A stretch of 64,000 bases of DNA, taken from BAIKAL-G1 sp943369525. Its GTDB lineage: Bacteria; Cyanobacteriota; Cyanobacteriia; PCC-6307; Cyanobiaceae. Below the pieces are notes generated by a model that had not been told where the DNA came from, ran no database searches, and saw nothing but the letters and a program-made list of their open reading frames with translations. The DNA is taken from the NCBI GenBank assembly GCA_943369525.1, contig CALRNL020000002.1:1-64000 (forward strand), in the 5' to 3' direction. Within the stretch, counting starts at the first letter, position 1. Each line of letters begins with the position of its first letter. This document shows, piece by piece, positions 51,427 through 60,501 of the stretch. A program made the position numbers and the translations under genes.

Positions 51427-53517
51427 TCAGGCTTGCTGGCTTGCGGTCTGCCGCAGGGTCAGCATGTCGCGAAGTTCCAGAAGAAAGCGGGTATGGGGTT
51501 TGTCACTTGGTAATCCTAGTAATTGCTCCAGAGCGGAGTTCACACCCCCATCTAAAGACGCTGCCATGATCGCATTGGCAATCGCCAGGTCGTCTAATTC
51601 AAGCAGATGAAAATGGCTACGGTATCCAACCAACTCATAGATATCCGTCGATAAATTTTTACCTTTGACCGTGACGCGATCGATCAAGCGGAAGCAAAAG
51701 TCATTGAGGTTATCTTCCGTGTTAACGGCATCGACGATTGCCTGGCTCACGAGGATACCGGTTCCATACAATTTATTGGTGCCTTCGAGACGACTGGCTA
51801 GGTTAACAGGATCGCCGATTACCGTGTAATTAAAACGTTCTTCAGAGCCCACATTGCCCACAATTACGGAGCCAATATTGACGCCAACACGGGTGAAGAA
51901 CTCCAGATCAACCCCTTCTTTCTTCCATTCTAGATTGAGGCGTGATGTTTCTTCTTGGATAGCAAGTGCGGCCGTGCAGCCCTTGCAGGCTGGTTGATCC
52001 ACGCTATAGGGAGCGCCCCAAAAAGCCATCACGGAGTCGCCAATGTACTTATCAATGGTTCCCGATGTTTGCATTATTCGCGATGTTAACGCCGTCATGT
52101 ATTCATTCAGATGGTCGAGAATCAAGGTGGCATCACTTGATTCCGAATAGGTTGTGAAGTTACGAATATCGGTGAACAGCATAACCAGCTCGCGCACTTC
52201 TCCGCCTAGCCTGGCACTTTGCTTGGAGTTCAGTACGGATTTAACGACCTCCCTTGGTAGATAGCGACTGAATGAATCCATCGCAAATGAGAGTTTATTG
52301 ATGGCGGCAGAAACCTGGCTGATTTCAATAATGCTGGATGTGGACAGATTCTTGGGCTGCTCATCAGGGATTTCGAGGTTGCTAAGCTGTGAAACGGTGG
52401 AAACAACTGCCTTCAAGGGCTGCACTAATTGGCGGCAGACGTAGAAAATCACAATGCTGGTGGCCAGCAATGTGTACAACTGAATCAGAATAAGTTCCCA
52501 GAGATTGCGGGTTAGCGGAGCATAAATAGTTTGCTCATCAACGACGCTAACAGCGGTCCAATTTTCATTGATTTTGTGGGCATAGAGAAAAAATGGATGC
52601 CCTTCAACTTCAACCCGTTGCAGCGTATCCCTGAGCGGCAGATCGGCAGCCGCTTCAACAAAAGCATGATATTTAGTCTTGGCAAGACGGCGAGGTGTCA
52701 GCAGAGAAATATGATCAAACTCATTTGTTGCCACGGTCGGGAAGATAAGATTGCCAGAGGATGCAATCATAAAAAATAATCTTCCAGTATATTTGCCCCT
52801 ATGAATGGCGAGCAGATCGTCTTTTTGCTTGGCCGCCGCACCTTGACCAGCCATGCTTATCTTCTCAACATTAATCAGGCCGCTGTCACGGCCAATTTTT
52901 GAGATCGGTAGACAAAAGGAAAGGATTGCGGATGGCTTTGCTGATTTTAAGTTGCTTTGTAATGGATAGATGGGATGGGCTGCCTCCAGGCAACCTTCTA
53001 GCCTAGCCCCCAAGAGCGTTGAGCGGATACTGTAATTGCTCAGACCATTAATCGCCTTGATAAAATATGGCTCTGACAGGATTCTTTTTTCCTTCAACCG
53101 GATATTTACTTCACCAGGACGACTGGCCAATAATTTACCATCACGACCCCAAATGCGCCACTTTCGCAGTGGATTGGCTTCGATAATTGGGCCTAGTTCG
53201 TTGAGAATTCTTTCGCGCTTGAGGCTTCTAATTTCTGACGAATTGGCGGCAAATGCTAGTTCAGTGTCAATTGAATCTTGATAGGCTTGGATGCTGCTAC
53301 TTAAGTAGAGGACATTGTCTCGAAAACGTCTTTGTTCATTGCCTAGCAGTCGTTTTGAGGCAATTTGAAAAAGGGCTATATTGCCTAGGCAAAAGGACGC
53401 AATGAGGGCGAAGGTGATTTGAAATGTAAAGGTGAACTGTAGCCGCCTAAGAATGGAAAGATCTAGGGGCAAGATGCGTTCCGGAAACTTAAACATTCGC
53501 TCTCTAGGGGCTTCCAT
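51427..53517 (-). CDS. Membrane-bound class III adenylate/guanylate cyclase
   Basis: 696 residues. Helix 1 is at 30-52, an external sensory region of about 290 residues (Cache-like) follows, then helix 2 at 343-362, a HAMP-like linker (365-415) and a class III cyclase domain from about 440. Metal Asp450 (LFTDIRNFT) and Asp494 (YIGDSVMAFWGAP) are present. Lys490 and Asp569 (IGDPVNLASRLE) match the adenine-selecting pair, and Asn572/Arg576 the transition-state pair, so cAMP is the probable product. It is AT-rich and last in the run of five minus-strand genes, 57 bp after the Cache gene. Cognate cAMP targets are not in the window. Confidence 0.9.
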   Translation of the reverse strand: MEAPRERMFKFPERILPLDLSILRRLQFTFTFQITFALIASFCLGNIALFQIASKRLLGNEQRRFRDNVLYLSSSIQAYQDSIDTELAFAANSSEIRSLKRERILNELGPIIEANPLRKWRIWGRDGKLLASRPGEVNIRLKEKRILSEPYFIKAINGLSNYSIRSTLLGARLEGCLEAAHPIYPLQSNLKSAKPSAILSFCLPISKIGRDSGLINVEKISMAGQGAAAKQKDDLLAIHRGKYTGRLFFMIASSGNLIFPTVATNEFDHISLLTPRRLAKTKYHAFVEAAADLPLRDTLQRVEVEGHPFFLYAHKINENWTAVSVVDEQTIYAPLTRNLWELILIQLYTLLATSIVIFYVCRQLVQPLKAVVSTVSQLSNLEIPDEQPKNLSTSSIIEISQVSAAINKLSFAMDSFSRYLPREVVKSVLNSKQSARLGGEVRELVMLFTDIRNFTTYSESSDATLILDHLNEYMTALTSRIMQTSGTIDKYIGDSVMAFWGAPYSVDQPACKGCTAALAIQEETSRLNLEWKKEGVDLEFFTRVGVNIGSVIVGNVGSEERFNYTVIGDPVNLASRLEGTNKLYGTGILVSQAIVDAVNTEDNLNDFCFRLIDRVTVKGKNLSTDIYELVGYRSHFHLLELDDLAIANAIMAASLDGGVNSALEQLLGLPSDKPHTRFLLELRDMLTLRQTASQQA

Positions 53518-53574
53518 GGCGGCGTTTGAATTGAGAGGATTAGTATGGCTAAAAGAGTGACGGGACCGCGGCGT

Positions 53575-54576
53575 TTAGAGCTCGATAGGATGGCCTTGTT
53601 TTTTGCCAACGACAATACTAATCGCCAAGCTAATCAGGGAAAGTATCGCACCTGTTGCGAAAATGTGCAGGGCCATTTGGCGCGATGATGCGTAAATATC
53701 CTTTTGGCGACTCTCAACCAGCAGGGCCGTACGGAAATTCGGCAAATACTGATAAACACCGATCACGGGGATTCCTTCACTATTGAGATAGAAGCCTTCG
53801 CTTGAATTTCCATCAAGAGCCTTGCGAATACCCACGCTATCTAATGGCTTGAATTCATAGTTGGGGGGGCTTTGGGCGGGCGGCGCAATATAGGTGGCCT
53901 GGTCTAAGGAGGTGCGAGCTACCAAATAGGATTTGACAGGGGCAGCCCCAGGCGGTTGACCTTCTTTAGCGCCAGGGGCTGGATCGGCAATTTCGTCATT
54001 GAGCTTGCGTAGATTCAGATCAATTGCTAGAAAGCCAGCTTTTTTCTTTGGACCTGTATAGATAGGCAAGGCAACGGAGATCGAAGGTAAACCAGTGGTG
54101 GAATTGGTAAAGAAGTTTAGGGGTTTGCTGGGCAGTTCTTCTAGATCTAGGCTGGTGGTTGTATTTTTAAGAGGTTGATAAGCTGCGTATTTATTGTGAT
54201 CAGTTGAAAAGACCACAATGCCGCCCTTAGTCAGCAGAGATGCACTGTTGCGATTTTGTGCATTGCTGGCGAGAATTGCCTCAAGAGCAAGACTGTTGGG
54301 CGAATTAATATCGGCACGACTATGGCGCTTGGCTTGTAGAATTGGTAGGGAATAGGTTGCCAGTTGGGGATTTCGAAGATCTTGGCTGATGTCTTTAACT
54401 TCTTCTTGCCACCACCTGAAAATCTTTACTTGCTTTTTTTGCAAGATCTCCTTTTGGTTGGCGAGTGCCTTGGTCCCTAGGGGAACATTGGCCAGCAGGT
54501 AGGTGACTAGGGAGATGACGCTTGACGAGGCCAGGGTGGCGACGGAGAGCTTGATCCAAAAAGAACGATTTTTCAT
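53575..54576 (-). CDS. Cache-domain membrane sensor protein without output domain
   Basis: 333 residues. An N-terminal helix (about 8-29) and a C-terminal helix (about 303-325) flank an extracytoplasmic domain of 270 residues. In it GGIVVFSTDHNKYAAYQPLK, TGLPSISVALPIYTGPKKKAGFLAIDL and ALDGNSSEGFYLNSEGIPVIGVYQYL show the repeated strand pattern of double Cache ligand sensors. It stops eight residues after the second helix with no HAMP, kinase or cyclase, so it can only signal through a partner. It lies 10 bp after the binding-protein gene and 57 bp before the cyclase gene. Confidence 0.78.
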   Translation of the reverse strand: MKNRSFWIKLSVATLASSSVISLVTYLLANVPLGTKALANQKEILQKKQVKIFRWWQEEVKDISQDLRNPQLATYSLPILQAKRHSRADINSPNSLALEAILASNAQNRNSASLLTKGGIVVFSTDHNKYAAYQPLKNTTTSLDLEELPSKPLNFFTNSTTGLPSISVALPIYTGPKKKAGFLAIDLNLRKLNDEIADPAPGAKEGQPPGAAPVKSYLVARTSLDQATYIAPPAQSPPNYEFKPLDSVGIRKALDGNSSEGFYLNSEGIPVIGVYQYLPNFRTALLVESRQKDIYASSRQMALHIFATGAILSLISLAISIVVGKKQGHPIEL

Positions 54577-54586
54577 GGTTCAGATT

Positions 54587-55960
54587 TCAGTTCCAACCAG
54601 CAAAAATGGTGCGGATCTCAGTGATAGCAGCGTCAACGGCCTTTTCTGCCGATGTGTCGCCAGTGGCAACGGCTTCAATCGTCTTGCCCCAGATGTTTTT
54701 AGCGATGACTTCGCTGTAACCTGGATTGAGAATCCAGGCAGGTATTTTTGAGGACTTCATATTTTCAATTGCTGTGGCAATATGGATGTCTTTTGCATTG
54801 TGCCAAAAAGGCATGGCCATGATTGACTTTGTTGTGGGCAAGAAGCGACCCTGAGATCCTTCTACATAACGACTTAGATTTTCTGTTTTCAATACGTAGG
54901 CAAGTAAGTCCTTGGCTTTGTCAACATTTGAACTATTGAATACAATGGCTTGCTTTACGGAGATAAAAGATTGCATCGGTGAGCCGTCAACCTTGTTGGG
55001 CCAGGGCAAGGAGCCAAGCCGTTCGAAGTAGGCAATTTCGTCAGACAGTTGCGAGCCTGGAATTGACAGGGTCGGGTTAGCAGTCATCACGGAAAGACTG
55101 CTGAGGAAATTGATATTATTATCAGGGTCGGCCCAGCTTGTCGCCTTGGGAGGCACGTACTTATCTTTATAATTGCTCGTATAATCATTGATGGCGTCGA
55201 TAATTTTTTGACGCGTTGCTGGATCCTCGAGGTTGAGCTTGCCGGCGGAGCTTACAATTTTGGCATTGTGGGCTTCCAGGAAAAACTCAAAAATATAGGT
55301 GGTGTCCCTTGCCAGGCTCGACATGGGGAGGGCCATCCCATAAATTTCGTCATAGCCCTTTTGGCGTAATGATTTTTGGCAGGCATGCCAAAAATCCCAG
55401 AATTTTTTCCATTCCTGCGGGATTTTGGTTGTTTTGTCGGTGCCGCCAAAGGCCTCCTCCACCAGATCTTTCCAGTAATGGAGATTAACGGAATGCTGTG
55501 AGATCGGTATGGCGTAAATCGACTTGATCTTTGTTTGCTTATTGAGGTAGGTAACACCATCGATGACCCCTGGCAGGAGGTCGTTTTGGATGGGCTTGAC
55601 GATGTCGTCTAGGGAAATCAGTTTATTGTTATAGCTGAGAACGGGAACAACCGTATCATTGATGCCATAGCCATAGAGGAGGTCAGGGGTTGGCCCACCA
55701 TCGATGGCCGAACGGGCCTTGGCAGCCAGTTCATTTTCACTAAAGAAACTTAGGTTGATCCTATTGCCAGTAATTCTTTGCCAATTCGCGAAAATCGTTT
55801 CAATGGCATCGGTTTCTTCGGGATAATATCCTTCAGACCACCAAACTTCAAGATCGTGCTTGCTCTGCTTGCTGCCATCAGCACCCGGTAACCCAAGTGA
55901 TTTACAGGAGGCAAGCAGGCCACCGGCAACCCCGATGGCAATAAAATCTCGTCTCTTCAT
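54587..55960 (-). CDS. Extracellular solute-binding lipoprotein (family 1)
   Basis: 457 residues beginning MKRRDFIAIGVAGGLLASC. A twin-arginine-like start, hydrophobic core and the lipobox LASC predict a lipid-anchored periplasmic protein. The mature part has family-1 features: LEVWWSEGYYPEETDAIE, GGPTPDLLYG, WKKFWDFWHACQKSL, SWADPDNN and YVLKTENLSRYVEGSQGRFLP. No ABC permease or ATPase is adjacent; instead a Cache protein follows at 10 bp. A role presenting a ligand to the sensors is an inference. AT-rich composition. Confidence 0.85.
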   Translation of the reverse strand: MKRRDFIAIGVAGGLLASCKSLGLPGADGSKQSKHDLEVWWSEGYYPEETDAIETIFANWQRITGNRINLSFFSENELAAKARSAIDGGPTPDLLYGYGINDTVVPVLSYNNKLISLDDIVKPIQNDLLPGVIDGVTYLNKQTKIKSIYAIPISQHSVNLHYWKDLVEEAFGGTDKTTKIPQEWKKFWDFWHACQKSLRQKGYDEIYGMALPMSSLARDTTYIFEFFLEAHNAKIVSSAGKLNLEDPATRQKIIDAINDYTSNYKDKYVPPKATSWADPDNNINFLSSLSVMTANPTLSIPGSQLSDEIAYFERLGSLPWPNKVDGSPMQSFISVKQAIVFNSSNVDKAKDLLAYVLKTENLSRYVEGSQGRFLPTTKSIMAMPFWHNAKDIHIATAIENMKSSKIPAWILNPGYSEVIAKNIWGKTIEAVATGDTSAEKAVDAAITEIRTIFAGWN

Positions 55961-56133
55961 GTTAAGTGAGAATTTGAAGTGATTCTAGCAGGTTAGAGAG
56001 GGGCTACTCCAGCTGGTGACATGGCCCAGCATTAGATGCATGCCTTAAAGGGACGGCCAATCATTAGGCTTTGAATTAAACTTACAATGACTGATTAATG
56101 CGCTCTGAGTTGGTGTACGGGCTGGCCGCTATG

Positions 56134-57192
56134 TTACCAAGTTGTAAAAAGCGTTGCCCAAACGGGAAGCATGAACGCAAACACGATGCAAGAAAGTAAT
56201 ATAGAGGCAACGGTTAGCTCCACATCAAGGCCATAGTTTTCGGCCAGTACCAAAGAAACAAATCCGCAGGGCATGGCCGATTGAAGAATCAGCACTAAGC
56301 GTTGGGGACCTTCAAGGCCGAATCCAGTCAATGCTGCTGCCAGCACCAGGGGGACTAGAATGGTTTTAATAAGGACAGGTTGGATTGCAAGCTTTAGGTT
56401 GAGATTGGAAGAGAGCTGTTGAATTCTCATCCCCATCACAATTAGTGCAACCATGATTGATGACCAGGCAATTGCACCCAGTCCCGACACAATCCATTCG
56501 GGAATGGTCAGGGTTTTGAGGTAAAGGCCCACAAAGAAAGCATAAAATGTGGGGTTTTTGGCGACTTCGGTGAGGGCATCAATTAGTGCTCCTAGGCCTC
56601 CTCGCTTGCGTGCGGTGATGGTTGTTCCGGCGTCGCCGACGCGATTGCCGCCAGCGGCATTGGCGTCGGCACTGTTATGGCTGGCCTGACCGGCAATGAA
56701 TACGCCGAGACCATAGCCGGCCACGAGTGTGCCAAGGATGTCGTAAAGGACCGCTGAGCTGAAGTATTGGGGGCCAAGTTGCGGCAATAGTAGGATGACG
56801 GGGAATCCTAAGTAACTTGTATTTCCTAGATAGCTGAGTAATACAAAGCTGGCTTTTGTGTTTTTGGACCGGGGCTTGCCTGAGCTTTTTAAGAAGTGCC
56901 AGCTCAAAAAGATCGCCAATAGCACCGCTGACCAAGCGATCACCGGCGAGAGCCAAACGGATGGGTTGAATTCGGCTTTACGGATGAAGTTCGCAACCCC
57001 AATCGGAATGCCAACTAGATATAGAAAGCGGGCAAGCACATCGGGAACCAATTCCTGAGCCGGCTGGCCTCCAATCATTCTCCCAGAGCGGGTTAGCCCT
57101 AGGCTGAATAAAACTCCGACTATGGCTGCGGCAATAATCGGCAGATAAACGGCGGTAGCGATCTGAAGGATTGATTGCATAGGTGATGCCAA
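56134..57192 (-). CDS. AEC-family permease
   Basis: 352 residues with about ten helices in the auxin-efflux-carrier/malate-permease arrangement. Typical pieces are AVYLPIIAAAIVGVLFSL, LSYLGNTSYLGFPVILLL, VAKNPTFYAFFVGLYL and LILQSAMPCGFVSLVLAENYGLD, where family members carry the substrate-binding Pro and Asn. A Gly/Asn/Ala-rich loop occupies about 170-200. Known AEC carriers move organic acids such as malate, or small amines. It lies 61 bp after the LarA-like gene and 173 bp before the binding-protein gene. ATG 57192 may be replaced by Met5 at 57180. Confidence 0.85.
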   Translation of the reverse strand: MASPMQSILQIATAVYLPIIAAAIVGVLFSLGLTRSGRMIGGQPAQELVPDVLARFLYLVGIPIGVANFIRKAEFNPSVWLSPVIAWSAVLLAIFLSWHFLKSSGKPRSKNTKASFVLLSYLGNTSYLGFPVILLLPQLGPQYFSSAVLYDILGTLVAGYGLGVFIAGQASHNSADANAAGGNRVGDAGTTITARKRGGLGALIDALTEVAKNPTFYAFFVGLYLKTLTIPEWIVSGLGAIAWSSIMVALIVMGMRIQQLSSNLNLKLAIQPVLIKTILVPLVLAAALTGFGLEGPQRLVLILQSAMPCGFVSLVLAENYGLDVELTVASILLSCIVFAFMLPVWATLFTTW

Positions 57193-57253
57193 AAGGATTT
57201 AGGTTTCCTTTAGGCAAGTCAGTGAAACTCATCTAATGATACATGCCCGCGGC

Positions 57254-59230
57254 TTAGGGGGCAACAGTTGTCAGCGGGATGATTGTTGCGTTCAGGCCTG
57301 GTTCAGGGGTTGGCTTGCGTTTGATAATTACGGGTTCCTGGATAAAGGCCAGTTCGCTCGAATTGAATGGAGTTATCTGGTTGTGGTGCCTACGGAGAGC
57401 AACCTGCAAGGCTGCCTGGGGCGAATAGTCCTTTAGGGAGATACCAATAAGACCTAGGATGTTGGGCTGGGTATCAGCTGGAGATCCGTAAGGAGGCTGA
57501 TCACAACTCGAAATGCCCGGAGGATGATTCAGCTCGACGAGAAAATCAAGAACATGTTGATTGTCAGTGGCGATAAAGAGAGTTTCAAACTTTCGGAGAA
57601 TGACCAAGAGTCTTAGGGCCCTTTGCCCCCCTTCACCGAGTCCCTTGAAGCCGAGGGAATGGGTAGATTGTTGTAAAAAAATCAGAGCATCACGGGCGCC
57701 ATTGTTTGCAAAGTGATGACGGGTTCCCGTAATCACATGGCGATGGTTGCCAAAGCTATGGGCAAACGATTCATCCAGGCATTGGGCGAGCTCGTTTAGG
57801 AGTGTCGCCCTAACCCCGGCCTTGGTATCCGCTGAAATGATATCAATCAGTAGGCGTTCAAGCTTGGCGAAGAAGTTATCCTCGTTACTCACAAGCTGCA
57901 AGTAGTCTTCCCAGCGTCCAAGGATGGCTTGTTTGAGTTCACTTTGCTGGCGATCGCCAAGCCTTTTTGGGGGATGGATCGGACGGCAATCGCTGGCTTC
58001 GGCAATGGATTCATGCACAAAGCTGCGTAGGGCATTGAGATGCAATAGGGTTCCTGCGTTGCCGATGCCATTGGAATTATTTTTTTCATTGCATGCGTTA
58101 AACATTAGGGCGCTACGGCGGGCCGGCTGGGGCACAAGAAGTTGATTGGAGGCATCGTCAAAGCTGCAGAGAAAATGTAAACCTCTGGCCCCTGCTAGGA
58201 TGTCGGTTGCCTTTCTCTTTTCGGTGTCAACTATCACAAAGCTCAGGGGATGGTCGAGGGCGACCGTGCGCTCAATTTCCAGTTGCTTCGTCAGAACTGC
58301 CCTGCTTTTGTCTTGATCGCCAACCCATATGCACTCAGGCTGGTCGGTTATCTTGGCCAGAACTGAAACGCCAATGGGATTGGCTTTTAGGCGGCTAGAT
58401 CCAGCCCTTAAGTGGGCCGTAATTTCCGTTGTGAAATGATCTATTAATTTGACGAAGTGGTTATGGGCTTCGCCGGGTCTGGTAAGGGCATGGGACAGCA
58501 CTTCCATGGTATGGGTGATGCGAATTACATTGAGGCAGCCAATGCCAATGGCGAGCATTTTGTTGATGCCACCGCTGCCTGCCCGGCCCTCATAGGGATG
58601 CAGATCCGTATCGCCACCGCTAACAATATAATCGTAATTCCATAGCGAAGCCGGAAGTCCGATTCTGGTGCACTCTGGGGTGCCCGATGGGTCAGGGCCT
58701 TGGCCGACGGAGTGATGATTTGGGGCTGTCACATGGGCTTGATCGTCAAAGGTTTGGGGTGGCGGCGGAATGGTGATGTGACGCTGGGCAAGCGGCTTCA
58801 GGGTTGTTTGCTGTTGCAAAGTGGTGCCCAGGGCGGCAAGCCGCTCCAGCCTTTGGCTGCCGATCATGGTTGCGATGTCTTCCTCGGACATCAGCGGATG
58901 GGTCCCCAGCCCGAAGATGATGTCAAAGGAAAACTTTGGCTCCGCTTGGCAAAGTTCCAGCATTGCGTCGACGAGTAGTCGTGCCGCGGTTTGTTTGCGC
59001 GTTTTATCGGGCAAAAGTAAGAGCACCCTGATCTCGCTTTCTGGTTCGCTTGTCCGGTCCTGGGTCAGCAAGGGCAGCAGATGGGTGCGCAGTTTGGCGA
59101 GGCTCAGCTCCCTGGGAATGGCCTGGGTGGGTGCATCCTGGGGGGTCAGAACCTGGGAACCTATGGGCAGGTCAAGATGGCTGTTGGGATAGCTTTTAAG
59201 ATTGATTTTTTTAGCTTTGCCCAAGTCCAT
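57254..59230 (-). CDS. LarA-like protein (DUF2088 superfamily, nickel-pincer racemase fold)
   Basis: 658 residues. The first half matches the LarA fold: LLLPDKTRKQ, GLGTHPLMSEED (His111), then LHPYEGRAGSGGINKMLAIG and NVIRITHTMEVL. His211, Lys224 and His240 occupy positions like the catalytic His, the cofactor-bound Lys and the nickel His of lactate racemase; the Lys-to-His distance of 16 is the same. A second half of about 300 residues (DHPLSFVIVDTEKRKATDI ... HHFANNGARDALIFLQQS ... GSPADTQPNILGL) is not recognised. Known LarA homologues racemise or epimerise 2-hydroxy acids. No larB, larC or larE is seen here. AT-rich; first gene of the cluster. Confidence 0.72.
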   Translation of the reverse strand: MDLGKAKKINLKSYPNSHLDLPIGSQVLTPQDAPTQAIPRELSLAKLRTHLLPLLTQDRTSEPESEIRVLLLLPDKTRKQTAARLLVDAMLELCQAEPKFSFDIIFGLGTHPLMSEEDIATMIGSQRLERLAALGTTLQQQTTLKPLAQRHITIPPPPQTFDDQAHVTAPNHHSVGQGPDPSGTPECTRIGLPASLWNYDYIVSGGDTDLHPYEGRAGSGGINKMLAIGIGCLNVIRITHTMEVLSHALTRPGEAHNHFVKLIDHFTTEITAHLRAGSSRLKANPIGVSVLAKITDQPECIWVGDQDKSRAVLTKQLEIERTVALDHPLSFVIVDTEKRKATDILAGARGLHFLCSFDDASNQLLVPQPARRSALMFNACNEKNNSNGIGNAGTLLHLNALRSFVHESIAEASDCRPIHPPKRLGDRQQSELKQAILGRWEDYLQLVSNEDNFFAKLERLLIDIISADTKAGVRATLLNELAQCLDESFAHSFGNHRHVITGTRHHFANNGARDALIFLQQSTHSLGFKGLGEGGQRALRLLVILRKFETLFIATDNQHVLDFLVELNHPPGISSCDQPPYGSPADTQPNILGLIGISLKDYSPQAALQVALRRHHNQITPFNSSELAFIQEPVIIKRKPTPEPGLNATIIPLTTVAP

Positions 59231-59542
59231 AACTGACTGATTGATAACTTATTGAATTGAGCTTTGGGGCGCATGATTAGACGGTTCGATAATTAATGTG
59301 AACCGCGGCTAATTTGGGACCGTGGAATTCTAATCCAGAATCATCGACCAAATGGGTATCTTGTGATACTTAATGCCTGCTCCAGGGCCGGGCCGCTGTT
59401 GATTTCACTGGCTATTTCAGTTGCGGTTTGTTGGCAATGATTGGCGTTGGCTTGATTTGATCTTATTTGGAGCTTGGGGAGGCTTGAATTTGAGCCAGAA
59501 AAGTTATCTCCAATTTAGGCGAACCTGCGATCGCCTTGAAGT
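59231..59542. other. Intergenic region upstream of the LarA-like gene
   Basis: 312 bp, AT-rich, between two divergent genes. It must hold the promoter of the five-gene minus-strand cluster; AATTAATG/TGATTAG-type stretches near 59270-59300 are candidates, but no clear -35/-10 pair can be fixed. No gene is recognised. Confidence 0.5.
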
Positions 59543-60208
59543 TTGGGAGACTACATTGGGAGTTCGTTCAGCGTGCTTGACAACTTGTTGCCCGATCTTA
59601 ATGGCAGCTGGTTGCACCAGCTGCTGCCGGCTTTGCAGTCCCCGCTCGGGGCGGCGGCGTTCATCCCCCTCTACGCCCTCTGGGTGACCCTGTTGTTGCC
59701 AGGGGTGTGGGCCTCGATGCTGGCGGGCGCCCTCTACGGCACCCTGCTGGGCAGCGGCCTGGTGTTCGTGGGGGCCAGCCTGGGGGCGATCGCGGCCTTT
59801 TTGCTCGGGCGGCACTGGCTACGGGATTGGGCCCGGCGGCGCCTGGCCTCCGTCCCCCAGTTCTCAGCGATTGAGCAGGCCGTTAGCAGGGAGGGGCTGA
59901 AACTGGTGCTGCTCACCCGGCTGTCGCCGGCCTTCCCCTTCAGTTTGCTCAACCTGGCCTATGGCCTCAGCGACGTGAGCCTGCGCGATTACGCCATCGG
60001 CCTGATCGCCATCCTGCCGGGCACGCTGTTGTTTTGCAGTCTCGGGGCCCTGGCCGGCGATGTGGCTCGCTTTGGTGAGGTGCTTTCGGGTGAAGCCGAC
60101 CCGGGCACCTGGACCATACGGGTCATTGGTTTGCTGGCCACGGTGGCCTCGGTATGGCTGGTCGGTCGGGCGGCCCAGCGGGCCCTCAAGGGGGTGGAGT
60201 TGGATTGA
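59543..60208 (+). CDS. TVP38/TMEM64 family membrane protein
   Basis: About 220 residues with helices in the DedA-like VTT arrangement: FIPLYALWVTLLLPGVWASMLAGALYG, FVGASLGAIAAFLLGRHWLR, the conserved LVLLTRLSPAFPFSLLNLAYGLS and LIAILPGTLLFCSLGALAG. Members handle lipids or act in membrane homeostasis. The start is uncertain: TTG 59543 gives a non-conserved first 18 residues, and other non-ATG starts occur further in. G+C-rich again, marking the end of the AT-rich block. Confidence 0.85.
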   Translation: MGDYIGSSFSVLDNLLPDLNGSWLHQLLPALQSPLGAAAFIPLYALWVTLLLPGVWASMLAGALYGTLLGSGLVFVGASLGAIAAFLLGRHWLRDWARRRLASVPQFSAIEQAVSREGLKLVLLTRLSPAFPFSLLNLAYGLSDVSLRDYAIGLIAILPGTLLFCSLGALAGDVARFGEVLSGEADPGTWTIRVIGLLATVASVWLVGRAAQRALKGVELD

Positions 60209-60259
60209 GCCCGGGGCCAGGGGTTGGTGGCCCGTGGCCTTAGTGGGGCCTGGGGACCC

Positions 60260-60415
60260 TCAGGGCCTGGGCAGGCTCCAGTCCCGCAGGGCGGCAATCG
60301 CGACAAACCAGGCGAGGCGGATTTGGGCGGCCATCCCGGAGCGGGCCGCGAGTTCGTCGTATTTGGCCCGGCCGCAGTCGGACTTGATCCAGCGGTAGGC
60401 AGCCGGTTCGCCCAT
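60260..60415 (-). CDS. Small hypothetical protein
   Basis: 51 residues from ATG 60415 (a GTG at 60442 is possible): MGEPAAYRWIKSDCGRAKYD then ELAARSGMAAQIRLAWFVAI to the tail ALRDWSLPRP. It lies in the otherwise empty gap between the TVP38 gene and ligA, with codon use like real genes. The pattern RWIKSDCGRAKY looks conserved, but I cannot name a family. It could be read through from ligA's 3' side only by opposite strand, so it needs its own promoter. Confidence 0.55.
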   Translation of the reverse strand: MGEPAAYRWIKSDCGRAKYDELAARSGMAAQIRLAWFVAIAALRDWSLPRP

Positions 60416-60501
60416 GGTGGGATGCTGATGGGGTGGCTCCACCAGGATGGCCGCTGGCTGGCCGGGATTGGCGCGGCAGCGGTTTTGGTGAACCGGGTGG
60501 A

